A DNA stretch of 64,000 bases from Rotaria sp. Silwood1 (GCA_905250075.1 CAJNOP010000101.1:396570-460569); one strand, 5' to 3'. Shown: positions 24,107-36,569, counted from the first letter of the stretch. Program-made: numbers and translations. The notes: generated from the sequence alone by a model not told the origin.

Positions 24107-24637
24107 ACTGCACTGTGACAATATGTAACCTTTTTTTTTATTGTTCTGTATTTTCTATAGATCGTTCTTGGATGACTGCAATTGTATTTGTTTCTGGGAA
24201 ACAAGTTTGAAGAAGTCAGACACTGTGTATTCTATTTTAGATAAATCTACTTGCTGCGTGTGTATTGTAAACAAAGACAAAAAGTCCGCATTATTCACCA
24301 GTAATCGATACACAACAGCTGTCGAACACAAAATTGGAAATTAAAAATCAACACTTGTATATGGTATGAAGTCAAATATGATCACTTAATAAAAGCGTAG
24401 TTTAAATAGTTCGAGTATAAGAATATCGAGAGAGATGGGATCTCCTATCATTTAGATTTGTATATTGCAAAATGAAAAGTTTTTGGATAGAGACAAATTA
24501 CAAACCATAGTTAATCGATACATATTGTCGTTCAGTTAATTATATTTTAACAGTATGAATTATTGTAGAGCATTGTTATTTTTATTATAAATGCATTTTT
24601 AGATTTTCACTACTTTGAGTTAACAGATAGAGTCGAA

Positions 24638-27600
24638 ATGAATTCCAGATACGAATGTCCAGCATGCAAATGGATACTGAATTCTCCCATTCGACTTAAA
24701 TGTGGTCATCGTCAATGTAATGCTTGTGGTAGACCTGCAGAAAACGCGTATGATTTCATCAGAAAGCATGCCTTTTAAATATCGATTGTTTCATTTGATA
24801 TAGGGCACCAATCTGTGCCATTTGTCATGAGGAAACACCTACTGAAGACGTAAGAATAATTCACTGTATACATGTTTGAAAATGTGTATCTTTTAGATAG
24901 AGATTGATGAATCTCTTAATCAAGAAATAAATGAGTTGCCAATGACTTGTCCACTATGCAATTGGTCAAGTACATATAGCAATTATAAAGTAGGATTATC
25001 TTCAAGTTCATCATCCAATGTTGAGAATTCAGGATTATGCATTTTTTGCATGCTACGAATTAGAACATTATCGATTTGCTTGAAACTCTCCAAGTCAGAT
25101 TGATAGCAAATTGGAAAAACCCTAAAAAATTACTATCCATAAGACTAACATTTATATAATGAGGAAAGCCTTGATTCAAACTTTACAAAATAAAATGAGA
25201 GATAATATATATCATAGTGCAAAAACACATTTCATTCATGTTCGAGTGATGTACAACGGGCATGACCGTAGTATTGAACTTGATTTGTGCAATGTGTTTA
25301 GGACCACATAGAAATCACTCATCCATGTTACAAATGTGACGCATGTTCTGCAACTTTTATAACAAAGGAACAAATGATACGTCATCAACGGACAAAATGT
25401 CCAGCAACTCTTTGCAAGTGTCCACTACATAGATATAGATGTAAACAATTGGTATGCTGACTAAACTCAAAATACTTAATTATTTTTTTGACAATTTTGT
25501 ACAGTTTCCTCCGAATGAAACAAGCGCTCATTATATCAGTGGCACCCACATTAGTAGTTTGATATATGCATTGAACTGCTACACGAGTGCTTTGGAATCT
25601 GCTCGAGAAGACATGAAAAGAAATAGCCATGATGATGTAGCGTCAGTTTCTTCAATGAACGATGAGAAACTCGAAAAAATTTATTTAAATATTCAAACAT
25701 TAACTGAACTCATATCTGAACTAAGTTCGTCAAACTCGGCAAGTCATTCGTCTTATGATACTGACCAACACATGCCGATTGATAATGGTAAGGATCTTTT
25801 ACAAAACATACGTCTTTGTTATATTTAGAATGTCTTCTTTAAATGTAAAAATGTAGAAAATCGTTTTGTTTACAACCAGACTGACTTAGAGGGAAATAAT
25901 CTATATGAGAATGGTTCACAGTCGTTCCTAAGCACTTAAACATCTTAGTTTGTTCGCCGTTCCTAGTTTTCAAAGTTTATTAAATGCTTCAATACTTCTC
26001 TAGTTTATTTTCCGTGCTTATCTAGATACTTTATTATTCTAAACACTTGATTCTTCATGCAGTTTTGTATAGTAGCATGATACCAATTGTAACAGCTGAA
26101 TCCCTTCCTTTAAAAGTATCATCAGGAATAGAGAGACATTCTTGTCTGTATAGAATACAAAAAGAAGTTTCAATTGTATATTTCATATTAGCGAATTTAA
26201 TTATTCGATTATATTTGACGGATAAATTCATTGTGTTTGATTCGGGATCCGGACAGTTGCTCGCCGAACAATTGCTAGTTAGGATATTTTCCTAGTAGGA
26301 CACTTGCTCGCCAATGAAGGGTGTGTGTAGATGTGGGGTGGGTGTGGGGCTGATGTGAGTGTGGGTATGGGTGTCAGATGAATTCAGAGCATGAGCCACA
26401 TCCACAACAATACCCACGACCACACCCCACTCACACCTACACCCACCCACATCAACTCCTATACTCACTCACCACACCCATACCCACACTCAGACCCTAC
26501 ATATATTTACTTCGAAGCATTTTTACGAGCAAGTGTTCTAGCGAGCAACTGTCCTAAACCCGTTTGATTCGTTGTGCGGAATTTAAGTATGCGCATCGAG
26601 AGTTCATCTTGCTATTGGGGATCTTATTATTACGCAATTATAATTGATTTAATTACGGTAGAAGTTGTTGCAGTGCAGTTTGACTTCTGACTGTAAAAAA
26701 TGAGCTTATTTGTTGCTGGTAGCTGATGATGACAGAGACGAATAATTTGTTCAACTGTTTTGAAATCAGTTAAAGTAGACAAATAAGAAAAATCTTACAA
26801 AGAGAAAGCCGAGCTAAACTCTTAATAGAAATACTAAAATATTCGTGTGCCACATTTTTTATTTTTCTTTGTCTAGCTATTTTCACTAATGGTGATTTTT
26901 CACAACATGAAAATCCTATTATGAACTTAAATGAGAATGCTTCTGACGATCTATCATTACTCTTGCAACAGTCTGCTCACAATGACTTTAAGTTGGATGA
27001 GCTCAATGATAACATTACACGACTTTCTGTAAATCAACCGACGGATGATTTAAATGGCGATGTACAACGCCAAGACACATCATCGACCAACGAGAGATGT
27101 CCAGAATTTCGTAAAGTAAGTATTATTTAGTATTGCTAAACAGAAGTTAGTGTTTCCTTTTCGACTACAAACCTAATAATTCTAATCATTTTTTTTCAAT
27201 AAAGAATCAAATACGTATAATGCAAGAAAAACTTGGAAACATGAAACAAGAAATCAATAATTTAACATTAATCAATAGTATACTCTATACTCAGTTGATG
27301 GAACAGCCTGCTACGACTGATGGTCTTTTGATATGGCTGATTCCAAACATTCGCAAAGAAATCGAGAATGCACTATGTTTGAAGGAGCTCTTTCTTGAAT
27401 CACCACCGGTTTCCACAGTAATGAACGGACATCGAGTACGAGTTTATCTCTATCTCAATGGCAAGACGAGTACAATATATAGTTCAAGTCGCTACATTTC
27501 CATTTATATTCGACTCCTAACTCCAATTTATCAAAATTTAAAAGGTACCATCACGTTTTGCATGGTCGATCAAAGCAACAATTGTACTCCAGATCACTTT

Positions 27601-27807
27601 CAACGTACATGTCCTGTAGATACAATGATGCCACATGAACTGATTGGTTTCGATGAATTCATGCCTAAAAAACGTCTTTATCAGGATCCAAGTCGATATA
27701 TTCATGACGACGAAATTCGAGTCATCATGAAATTCAATCAAACAAATGCAGAACGTTTTGCCAATCATCCACAGTGTGTACGAAACGCACTAGAAAACAT
27801 TACATAA
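24638..27807 (+). CDS. TRAF-like protein: RING, zinc fingers, coiled coil, MATH
   Basis: Seven exons: 24638-24747, 24804-24849, 24897-24989, 25302-25451, 25505-25787, 26877-27115 and 27205-27807, all in phase, giving 507 residues. The RING finger opens the protein: C7-x2-C10, C22-G-H24, C27-x2-C30, C41-x2-C44. TRAF-type zinc fingers follow (TCPLCNW ... HIEITH; CYKCDACSATF ... HQRTKCPATLCKCPLH). A Ser/Asp-rich linker and a coiled coil (about 308-345, IRIMQEKLGNMKQEINN) lead to a MATH/TRAF-C domain (about 350-490), with HRVRVYLYLNGK and DDEIRVIMKF. By family, it would be an E3 ligase or signalling adaptor that trimerises and binds receptor tails. Intron 5 (25788-26876) carries a mobile element. 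Introns 3 (312 bp) and 5 are long; the others are 47-89 bp. Confidence 0.85.
26244..26561. mobile_element. TIR element carrying a TGTGGG hairpin
   Basis: 318 bp inside intron 5 of the TRAF-like gene. The ends GGGATCCGGACAGTTGCTCG and, in complement, GGGTTTAGGACAGTTGCTCG form terminal inverted repeats. Each end also has a second subterminal copy of the (GA)ACACTTGCTCG motif. Flanks are a perfect 9-bp direct repeat GTTTGATTC at 26235-26243 and 26562-26570, the mark of insertion. The interior is TGTGGG hairpin 6. No coding capacity. An 8-9 bp duplication would suit a hAT- or Mutator-type transposase supplied elsewhere. Confidence 0.75.
26319..26498. repeat. TGTGGG hairpin 6, inside the TIR element
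   Basis: G arm of about 55 bp (ATGTGGGGTGGGTGTGGGG, GTGAGTGTGGGTATGGGTG), a spacer with CAGATGAATTCAGAGC, then a long C arm (CCACGACCACACCCCACTC, CCACACCCATACCCACAC). One of the longest copies. Confidence 0.75.
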
Positions 27808-28210
27808 ACATCAAACCATACTAAAAAGTTAGTCGAACTAACTTTCATATATTCGTCTTTGGATTCTATTTTTCAATTAATCTTGACACTAAATTCATAG
27901 CTAGTCTCTTCTTAGACCATGAAATCATTTCTAGGAAAATAGTAGAACACTTTATAATGAAGTATGTGTCTATTACAGTACAATTGAAAAAGAACAAAAG
28001 CAAAACTCCTGAACTAAAAAAAAAAGTTCATTTTCATCTTTATAATCTATACTATCGATAAAAAACTTATTAAGTAAGGGAAAAGAATAGAATAATTTAT
28101 AATATATATCTAGATAAAATGTTCCTAAAGATAGGTTGATAATAATTCTTTGTTCGTTACGTGAAAATAAAATATTAAATCAACTGTTGCATTCAAGTGA
28201 CCTCTTACAA

Positions 28211-28918
28211 CTAATATCGGCGCCAGAAGTCGAGGCAGGTGGATGTTTTTTGAATAACTTTCGATAGGAACAAGCTAACGAGCTGCGGTTTTCACCAATC
28301 GAAAGAGGAGGAGTCCGGATTTCTTTTTCTCCGATAATGCATAAGACGAAGTCCTTTTAAAACTAATGATATTCGAGAAACATGTAAAAGAACCCATGAA
28401 GATGATCTGCGAGCTAGATGAAATTTTGATTTTGACCTTTGATTTAGATAGAGAAACTTGAGATCTATAGTTCTAGATACAATGTGCTTTTTTACTTTTT
28501 CTTACGTTTTCCTCGAAATCTTAAGCTACTACGATAAAAAGTGCGAAAACTCAGTAAAAAATCAGCAAAATTCCGTATTATTTGAGCATGTAAGTACATC
28601 ATTTCATTTGCTTAGCATTGGAATGGAATAAGACAACCATTTGCATTGTATCTTGAACTATAGATCTCAAGTTCCTCTATCTAAATCAAAGGTCAAAATC
28701 AAAATTTCATCTAGCTCACAGGTCATCTTCATGGGTTCTTTTACATGTTTTTCGAATATCATTAGTTTTAAAAGGACTTCGTCTTATACATTATCGGAGA
28801 AAAAGAAGTCTGGACTCCTCCTCTTTCGATTGGTGAAAATCGCAGCTCGCTAGTTTGTTCCTATCGAAAGTTATTCAAAAAACATTCACCTGCCTTGACT
28901 TCTGGCGCCGATATTAAT
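28211..28918. mobile_element. foldback element with arms of about 275 bp
   Basis: Ends TAATATCGGCGCCAGAAGTC and its complement GACTTCTGGCGCCGATATTA. Arms pair in order through GTTTTTTGAATAACTTTCGA, CTTTCGATTGG, AAGTCCTTTTAAAACTAATG and ATTTTGATTTTGACCTTTG to about 28486 and 28637. A 150-bp loop lies between. Mismatches are few. TA at both borders may be a 2-bp target duplication of the Tc1/mariner kind, which is unproven. Confidence 0.75.
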
Positions 28919-30248
28919 ATCTTTCCCATTTTATTTTTCACATTTAATATTTTTCTCTTCAGTCTTTCTCTGCCTATTCTGTATCAGTATCAAAAGATTA
29001 GAATGACAATTTTTTAGAACAGATTCAATCTAGTTGTACATGTAGTTTCTATCCACATTTCATTTCTTATCACAATTAGAAAACAAATATTTTTTCTAAT
29101 CGGAAGCGTATGTACGTTCAATATTACTTTTTCGAATAGGTACATTGCAATTTCGAATCGTAAAGCAGATATACTCCATTGAGTCTAATTAAAATGACAG
29201 CTGCTGTATTTCTGTCAGATACATAATCATTATTATTGAGTAGATCCAACTGCTTTTCTTAGAAATTATACAAAATTGATCAACGAAGCGACCATTTCGA
29301 CACCTTTACTGAAGTATGCATAACAATAAATTAAATAAATTGTATTCTCTTAAAACAAACTTTTAGCAAAATTCCTATGGGACTAAAATGTGAAACACGA
29401 TGGATTCGCTCCCATCTTTAAAAAGAGTTCTAGTCACATCGATTATTATGAAACTCTGAAATTTAGTCGATTCTGTGTGTTTGACGCGAGTTAGTGAGAC
29501 AGGTCTGAGAGAACGGAGGAAAAGAAGGGAGAACTCCGTTTTTTCTATTAGTACTTTGTGAATCAGGATTGTTAATGACACAAGCGAAACGCAAACTTAC
29601 AGCTAATTGTTGTTATTTTTTCCAGCGCTAGTTTATATTTGAGCTTTTCACTTAATATAAGATTTGTAGAATTTTTCGAAAACTTTCTTCCAAATTTGAA
29701 TCGTTAGTGAATTTGATATCTTGTAATCTAAAACAACTTCTATTCTTCCAGGTGGTACGCAGTATCTATGTCCGATATTCAACATTAATAAAAAGTGTTC
29801 TGAAAGTATTAGTAAGATAAAATTCTTTCAAAACATGATTATGTCACGTTCATTCATAGATAAAAAAGCTGCAAGCATATACTTTATTAGAATCTGAGTT
29901 CTGAATCAGGTCATATACTGGTTTTTCGAAATGATTCATGGCTTATGTTACACTTACACATATTTATTATTCCGGTATCGTTTTTTCCTAATTCTTTCTG
30001 ATTTTATATTATATTCTTCTTGTGTTTCTGTGATCTAACTAACTATATATATTAATGTTTAGTTCATTTTTATGGATATATCAATTATTTATTACTTCTG
30101 AAATAAAAATTCTCTTTAACATGTTCATAATTATTTTAGAGACAATAAGTCTTCTGCAAATACAATTCTCCACTGTCTTTCAGGCATAACTCGACTATCA
30201 AAAAAGTCACAGGAAAAACAATGAATCACGAGAAAAATGTAGGTATCG

Positions 30249-30297
30249 AGTGTAGTTGAGTGAGTGAAGAGAAGGTGTATACTCATATTCACACCTC
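30249..30297. repeat. TGTGGG hairpin 7, decayed
   Basis: GAGTGTAGTTGAGTGAGTG, spacer AAGAGAAGG, then ATACTCATATTCACACC. The arms are short and AT-diluted, and the purine spacer is the complement of the TTCTTC type. Confidence 0.45.
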
Positions 30298-31404
30298 TTG
30301 TTAACATCAATAAATAACTAACTTTTTACCAGTTATGGAAAAATCATGTCATTCATAACTGATGAAAATTAATAGGTTTTATTTTAATCAATCTTAATGA
30401 TGATACTTCAAAACAGTGTTTGTCAATATTTTTCTTATGAATATGACCTATAAATGCCTCTTTGTCAATGGTCAAAGATTCAGCTCATGTGATTAAAGTA
30501 TGACGAAGATCTTCGATTTTTTTCTTCGATATAGTGATTCTTTTTGGGCCTTCCTGTATGTATTGAGTACATAAACAACCGAACGTCGTCATTTACAGAA
30601 AAAAAAACGTGGAAACACAAAATATTGTCAACAATATAGAGTGACACAGAAGTAATGAATGAATGACAATCGCTAACTTGATTAAAAGGTTTTTTTTCCT
30701 TTACATCTATTTCTTTCATGAAACCTAAACGGAGTGTACATTACTTTTCAAATTCTTTAGGTGTTGTTTGTTATTTGCTCCCATAATTCTTATATTTCAA
30801 CCAATTTTTTTTATATACCTAAGCTGACTGAGTAATTATTGTATCTACTTGAGTTCAGATTTATCTATATCGATGTATGGAACAACTTTTGAACATCAAT
30901 ATCTACCTTTTGAAATGACATTTACAGAAGATGTTATTGTCTTCATGAATAGAAACAATGAATTCTACTCGTATTATCACTATTACTACAAAGAAGAATT
31001 TCATTTGAAAAAGTTTCAAGATATGTTGAATCAACGAATTTGACTTGAAAAAATTGTCCAAAATGAAGGTTTAAGTTATATTTCATCGATCGATTATGGT
31101 GATTTTTATAATCATTCGTTTCTTTTTTATTGTTCTTTATTATGGATAAATCAAACTCAAATGGTCATGTTCTTCTTACTTTTCGTCAAAAAGAAAATCA
31201 TCATTATTTAAGTAGTTTTAGAATGAATTGTACTTTGTGGTGAAGTCGTCGAAACTAACAACATATCTTACTACAGCATCTTATAATATCACAAATAAAA
31301 TATTTGCAATACTGCTTCTTAAAGAAGACATTTTATTCAATCCTATTCGAAAGAGTAATCTATGAAAATGACATCTATTTCATATTAAAAATGAAAGTAT
31401 AAAA

Positions 31405-31483
31405 ATGGGGTGTGGGTGTACGTATCGGTGTGGATCTTCTCTTCGTCATTCACACCCACACCCACCAGGCCACGGGCACACCC
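31405..31483. repeat. TGTGGG hairpin 8
   Basis: GGGGTGTGGGTGTACG, CGGTGTGG, spacer ATCTTCTCTTCGTCATT, then CACACCCACACCCACC and GGGCACACCC. It has the clearest form of the ATCTTCTCTTC spacer. Confidence 0.7.
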
Positions 31484-32943
31484 TAATCTGTTTGGGTCGT
31501 TCTGCTGAGAGAATAAGTCTTTTTTTTATTAATGTATGCTTTAATCATGCTCTGTTGGAAACATTTTTATGAATATTTGACAGAAGTGATAAAGAATCGA
31601 TTCAATTAATGTCGAATTTTGATATATGAGAAAGATTTGTGACTTGGCTTTTTTGTGAGGGTCTACAGAAGAGTTTGCATACTGATCATCGGTTATGTTT
31701 TACTGAGATTTCAAGAGTCAGTTTAATATTAAATGAGTAGAAGAGAGAAAGATAAGGCTTGTATTGAGAAGAATTTTAATTCATCTATAGACAATGAGAA
31801 CGTCTAATTTTAACTGTCTAGATCATAATGAAATGACTGTCAATTTCGGAAAAATTTATACTTAAGATGATCATCATTAGTAGTTGAGAAGACGAACCTC
31901 AATAATTGTTTACTGCTTTAAAGAAAGCATAATTACAACACAGATCAGTTGTTGTATTTGAACGTCAATCGAATACAATTCAATCAGTATGAATGAAATT
32001 TGTTTATGATCGGTTACGTATAGAGATGTATGGAACCAAGTTTTTTTTTTGTTTCGATTTCAGTAATTTCTTTCCTAGTGGTCACGATCTAAAGAAGACT
32101 ATCATGGAATTTCATCCTATTAGATCTCAAATAATTTTTGAATATTCGTTTGTTTTTATTTCTTTAGTTGACAAAAAGCACTTGTTTCGATCATGCCTCT
32201 TGAATTATATTCTGATTTATATTATTTATAACATAATTTACATAAAATCATGAAATGTTTTACTATAAACTTGAGTTTTGGTAAGAACAATGTTTTCTCG
32301 TAGTTTTGACCTTGTTCGCAGCAGCTTCTTTTTTACGTGGCCTCCAATCCTGTCAAGGTTCCTAATTTCGATTTCATAGATCGCTAGCCACATAATGGTA
32401 TCAATAGTTAACCGAACCTGTGTTCTTTATTTCTTCTTTTCCATTAATAAGATAATTAACATGTTATATCTTATAAAACAAGACAAATAATCGTCAAATA
32501 AATTCATCAAGCAAGACAGCCTAAAGAGAAAACGTATTTTTGAAAATAGCATGAAAAATATAATAACCAATTTGTTTTTGCTTTGTTTCATATGAGTTTC
32601 AAATAATACAATCATTGAAAAAGTTATTTATTTCGTTCTTGTTTCTACCTTCGAATGAGAATTTGATTAATCAAAATGTATCTCACAAATTTATAGATAT
32701 TTCTTTTCGGACGAGATGTTTATTAAGCATCACAAACTACGACTATTGAGCACCGAAAATAAGATATTTGAGCATCAACGTTATTTTAAAATGAAATCAT
32801 AACAAAAAAAGTATTATCTTTACAAAAAAGAATAATAACACCAACCGATAGATAACTAATACACTAACAAACAAATAAATATGAATATAATGAAAATCAG
32901 ACAGTCTATTTGATATATCTTTTACCTATCGTTTACTCAACTG

Positions 32944-33141
32944 TTACGAACGCGCTTTATCAGTTAATTTGTACTGTTTTTCTTTTAAATTGAACAAGAC
33001 AACATCAAGGTCTAATTTGAGAATGGTTTTATCAAGTTTTATAATTTTTTTTTTGTCTTTTTCAGAAGTTACTTTTTTTTTATCAATAAGGACCAAAGTA
33101 AAAGTAAATAATATAAATAGTAATATAGTTTTATTCTTCAT
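32944..33141 (-). CDS. possible small secreted peptide or first exon
   Basis: 65 residues from ATG: a hydrophobic signal-like start (KTILLFILFTFTLVLI) followed by a Lys/Asp-rich helical stretch (KKVTSEKDKKKIIKLDKTIL). It may stop at the TAA or splice at the adjacent GTAACAG. An inverted look-alike of the signal segment occurs on the plus strand at about 33825-33875. The whole is AT-rich, so chance is a real alternative. Confidence 0.25.
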   Translation of the reverse strand: MKNKTILLFILFTFTLVLIDKKKVTSEKDKKKIIKLDKTILKLDLDVVLFNLKEKQYKLTDKARS

Positions 33142-33439
33142 AGTTTTTATTTTTTTTTCATAGTAACTCGCTTGACAAAGGTGAAATTCGCAAGGCCATG
33201 AATCATTAACACTTTTATATTTCTAGTTATCTTTTTTTCTCATTACTTGCTGCCTTCTTTCTTTTTCTTTTACTATTGCTTATGCTGAAAAACTTGTCAG
33301 TGCGGCCCCAAGAGGGGCAAAAATGTTACATTGTACTGCTGAAAACAGTTACGTCTATTGTCATATGCATCTTCAATATACAACATCCATTTTTTTAATG
33401 ATATGCCAATGACGCTCTGTCATTGCTCAATAATGACTT

Positions 33440-33610
33440 AACAACGAAATATTAAATATGATTGAATATTAAAATTAAAAATATAAAATATAAAAAAATT
33501 AACCAGTAAATAATAAATATTAAATAATAAGTATTTTAAATATTAAGTAATAATTATTTTTAAACATTAAATATTCAATTTATGAATTATTAATTTTTTT
33601 TCATCAATTT
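33440..33610. repeat. AT-rich AAATATTAA-type simple repeat
   Basis: Degenerate repeats of AAATATTAA / AAATAATAA with almost no G or C over about 170 bp. No coding or inverted structure was placed. Confidence 0.5.
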
Positions 33611-34307
33611 ATTGATTGGCTAATTAATAAATTTGCTTTTGACGATTTGTAATGGGGAAGGAGCTCATTGTTATGGAAACATATATAATAGCCTTTGGTT
33701 TCCAGCCATCTGGTTGCTAGGGTCTAGGGAGAAGTTGCAAAAACCTCGATTTAAACTTACACCCTCTATTTTGTTCGAAAAAATATGTGAATTTCACAAA
33801 AGCAGAGAAAAATCTATAATAACTGAAATTGTTCTACTATTTATATTATTTACTTTTTCTTTGTTTCCTTTTAAAAAGAGAAAAAATAAAAGGTAAAAAC
33901 GAAAAAATATCTATAAATTGTGGTATAGCTATTCTCAAATTAGACCTTCATCTTAACTTCCTCGATTCAAAGAATTGATTAATTAGTTTTATAATATTCT
34001 TTTGATTTGATGCTTGAATGCCTTACTTTTGGGTGCACTTTAAACATATAATCAAGTAGGTGCCACGTTATCTTAATTTATGGTGATCAAAATACACTTT
34101 TTCTTTCTTTCAATATTTTTCTTTTCTATGATAGTTAAATGAAACTATAAAGTATACCGTTTTATTTAGCGTTGCTTTACAGTATACCTTGTATTTCTTT
34201 GATATTTTCAATTTATTTTTTGGTCATGCTTGAATAACGCTCTGGCTGCTGTAAGTTATTCATATATATTCGTTACATTTTCTTTGGTTTCATTTATTAC
34301 AATTACC

Positions 34308-34616
34308 ATGCGTCTAGTAGTAATCAGTGTCGCTATACTCTTCTTTCAGTTGACCATCTTCGTCAAAGGCTATGAAGAAAATTAATTCATTTCCAATGAG
34401 CAGACTTTATATCACAAGTTACGGCATATGCTCAACGATCAAACGATGAAATTGATGCTATCGGAAAAGAGAAAAACGGAAGCTGGATTAGAAAATCCTG
34501 ATGTACCTGCGGTGTGTCAAAAAGTATGCCATCCCTTACGAGTCGATTCAACTGACGAAGCTCTACGATTACCTTATAAAAAAAATGTCGCGATGATTGT
34601 GTTAATGACATTTTAG
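34308..34616 (+). pseudogene. broken gene for a small secreted cysteine-containing peptide
   Basis: ATG at 34308 starts a clear signal peptide (RLVVISVAILFFQL...) ending near VKG. Four codons later comes an in-frame TAA (34383-34385). The same frame then runs open to 34616, with a charged helical propeptide-like part and a Cys-x3-Cys pair near 34518-34532. Next to an 8-A run (34578-34585) the other frame would supply a second Cys-x3-Cys and a later Cys, so a 1-base slip there is likely. Two faults mean it is probably dead, though a 39-nt intron removing the TAA cannot be fully excluded. Function unknown. Confidence 0.4.
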
Positions 34617-35079
34617 CACTACTATCCAAGAACAATTGCTGACCGAAATCATAAGGACTAATTATATATATATATATATTGAACTGTCATATGTTTCATT
34701 TACTTTTATTAATAGGACTTACTTTTTCTGCGCATTTACCTCATGTTCTATACATTACTAACAATACACTTATAATATGAACTTACTGCTTAATTCAATT
34801 ATTTTCTTATAGTTTTATTCTAGAGAACTATTTAGTATTCTTTTTTGGCATAATCGAGCATAATAATTAATAATAAAAATGTATAAGATCTCATCAAATT
34901 TTCATGAATGTGTGCATGCTACAGTTGACATTAAAATCAGTTTTATTTTTTTTTGTTTGGTGTTACAGGACTCGCATTCTTAATTATCTATTAATCAATA
35001 GCAAAATGTGAACATTGTTTTTAAAATGATACAGAGTTATAATTGACTATAAGTCTTATTTTCTTGTAAAAGCATATGC

Positions 35080-35208
35080 GAGTGTTGGGGAGGTGTGGAT
35101 GTGGCTATGGGTGTGAGTGGGTGGATGTGGGTGTGAACGAACAGAAAGCAAATACACATACCCACACCCACCCACGCTCACACCGCACCACACACCCACC
35201 TACACCCT
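35080..35208. repeat. TGTGGG hairpin 9
   Basis: GAGTGTTGGGGAGGTGTGG, GTGTGAGTGGGTGGATGTGG, spacer GAACGAACAGAAAGC then AAATACACAT, and ACCCACACCCACCCACGC and further C-rich units. Hairpin 10 has this spacer in complement. Confidence 0.7.
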
Positions 35209-35449
35209 CTTAGAGACTGATGAAATGTGTTCGTTACATCGCATGAATCATTTGTAGCGACCAAACAAGAGTGACTGATACGCATGGTTCGTTAAATTGT
35301 TTGTCATCGAGTGGCGATATATTTACATACGGTGTGTCCTCGAATAGCAGTTTTTTTCGCGCCTCTCTTTCCAGAACGATCAGATTCGAAGACAAAGCTA
35401 TTCAGTCATGGAAAGTTGATCGATCAGATCTCATGAACGCCTGATTAGT

Positions 35450-36480
35450 GTGTATAACTATAAAACTTATATTTAATTGAGCAATAAAATAATATAAATG
35501 AGCAATAATGAAATTTAGCAATAATTATATAGAATGAGCAATAGTTATACTGAAAGAGCAATAATTTATTTAAATTAAAGGTAAATTTTATATAAGGTAG
35601 ATTTTATATACAAAGGGTGTTATAGTGTGACTCGCTTATATATTTTTTTTTCTTTTCTTCTCTTCTACAATGCCGTACAGATAACAAGTACGATACATGT
35701 ATGTCGGAGTTGATTTTAAAATATTTCAAAATCAACTAGTTGCCATTTAAATTCAATTAGTTGAATTTAAAATTCATTTTGAACTCAACTAATTGATTTT
35801 AAAACATTTTAAAGTCAACTAGTCGCCTTCGAAAGGGGACTGAATTTTAACATCAACTCCGTTATATACATATATCTTTTATTTTCTTTCCCTTACTTGA
35901 ATATTTCTCTTCTCTTGATGTTGTTCAGGTATATTCCCTTCTTCGTCATGTTTTCTTTCTAGAATGTTTGGTTTTTTTCCTAGCTCATTCATATATATAT
36001 ATATATATAGTTACCATTTCTGAAATAAAGTAGTAGTTCAGTATTGATCTGTTTGATCAATCACACGTTAACAAAGGGCAATATGAATTCAGTTATATAT
36101 ACAAATACGTAGTTTTTCAATTTTACAAAATAACATACAAAAATAAAAATAGGCAGACCATCTAAAGCAAAAAAAAAGTTCTATTCACACAAGAATATAC
36201 TGGTTTTTCATTTTTCTTTTTTTTTCAATTGTAAATAACTTTTTTATTTCTCTAATTCATATAAAATAATGTAGTTTTTCTTTGTTTTATTGCTAAAATA
36301 TAAAAGTACTACTGCTACTTAATAAATTAATTATTGTACATTTAATAATAGAAAATTACTCAAATGAAGTTTTTTTATTGCTTAAAAATTATTGCTAAAT
36401 CGTATTTTAATTATTGCCCATTCCAGTATTTTTACTGCTCAAATAAATACTAGCCTAACTATAATACTGCTCTTGTCGTT
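35450..36480. repeat. nested inverted-repeat region with GAGCAATAAT units
   Basis: The left part (35480-35575) has four or five GAGCAATAAT-like units. The right part (36285-36475) has their complement (ATTATTGCTC, TACTGCTC). Between them, 35703-35868 is its own inverted repeat (CGGAGTTGATTTTAAAAT ... ATTTTAACATCAACTCCG) with internal TCAACTAGTTG units. Copy B of the dispersed repeat (35955-36080) is inside. It is probably several elements inserted in one another; no transposase frame is visible. Confidence 0.5.
35955..36080. repeat. dispersed repeat, copy B
   Basis: Same order of motifs as 7085-7215: TTTTTCCTAG, (AT)n, GAAATAAAG, a TGATC-rich stretch and CACGTTAACAA. The same orientation is kept. 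Confidence 0.45.
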
Positions 36481-36569
36481 AGGTTGCTCTCTCTCGCCAT
36501 CGACAAGTTCGAGTAACTATTTTTACAATAGTTTATATATTTTCAGTGAGTAAAAAGAAAATGAAACAT

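Larger units (their letters stand above)
27808..36569. other. intergenic, repeats and decayed sequence
   Basis: Nearly 9 kb without an intact convincing gene. It holds a foldback (28211-28918), TGTGGG hairpins 7-9, a possible small secreted-peptide frame (32944-33141), a broken secreted-peptide gene (34308-34616), an AT-rich block (33440-33600), and a nested inverted-repeat region (35450-36480). Between about 29000 and 31400 and between 31500 and 32900 I see nothing I can name. Confidence 0.5.

Noticed and set aside
24141-24344. 67-codon frame with several Cys
   Set aside because: It starts 35 bp after the stop of the receiver-like gene and looks like its 3' untranslated region.
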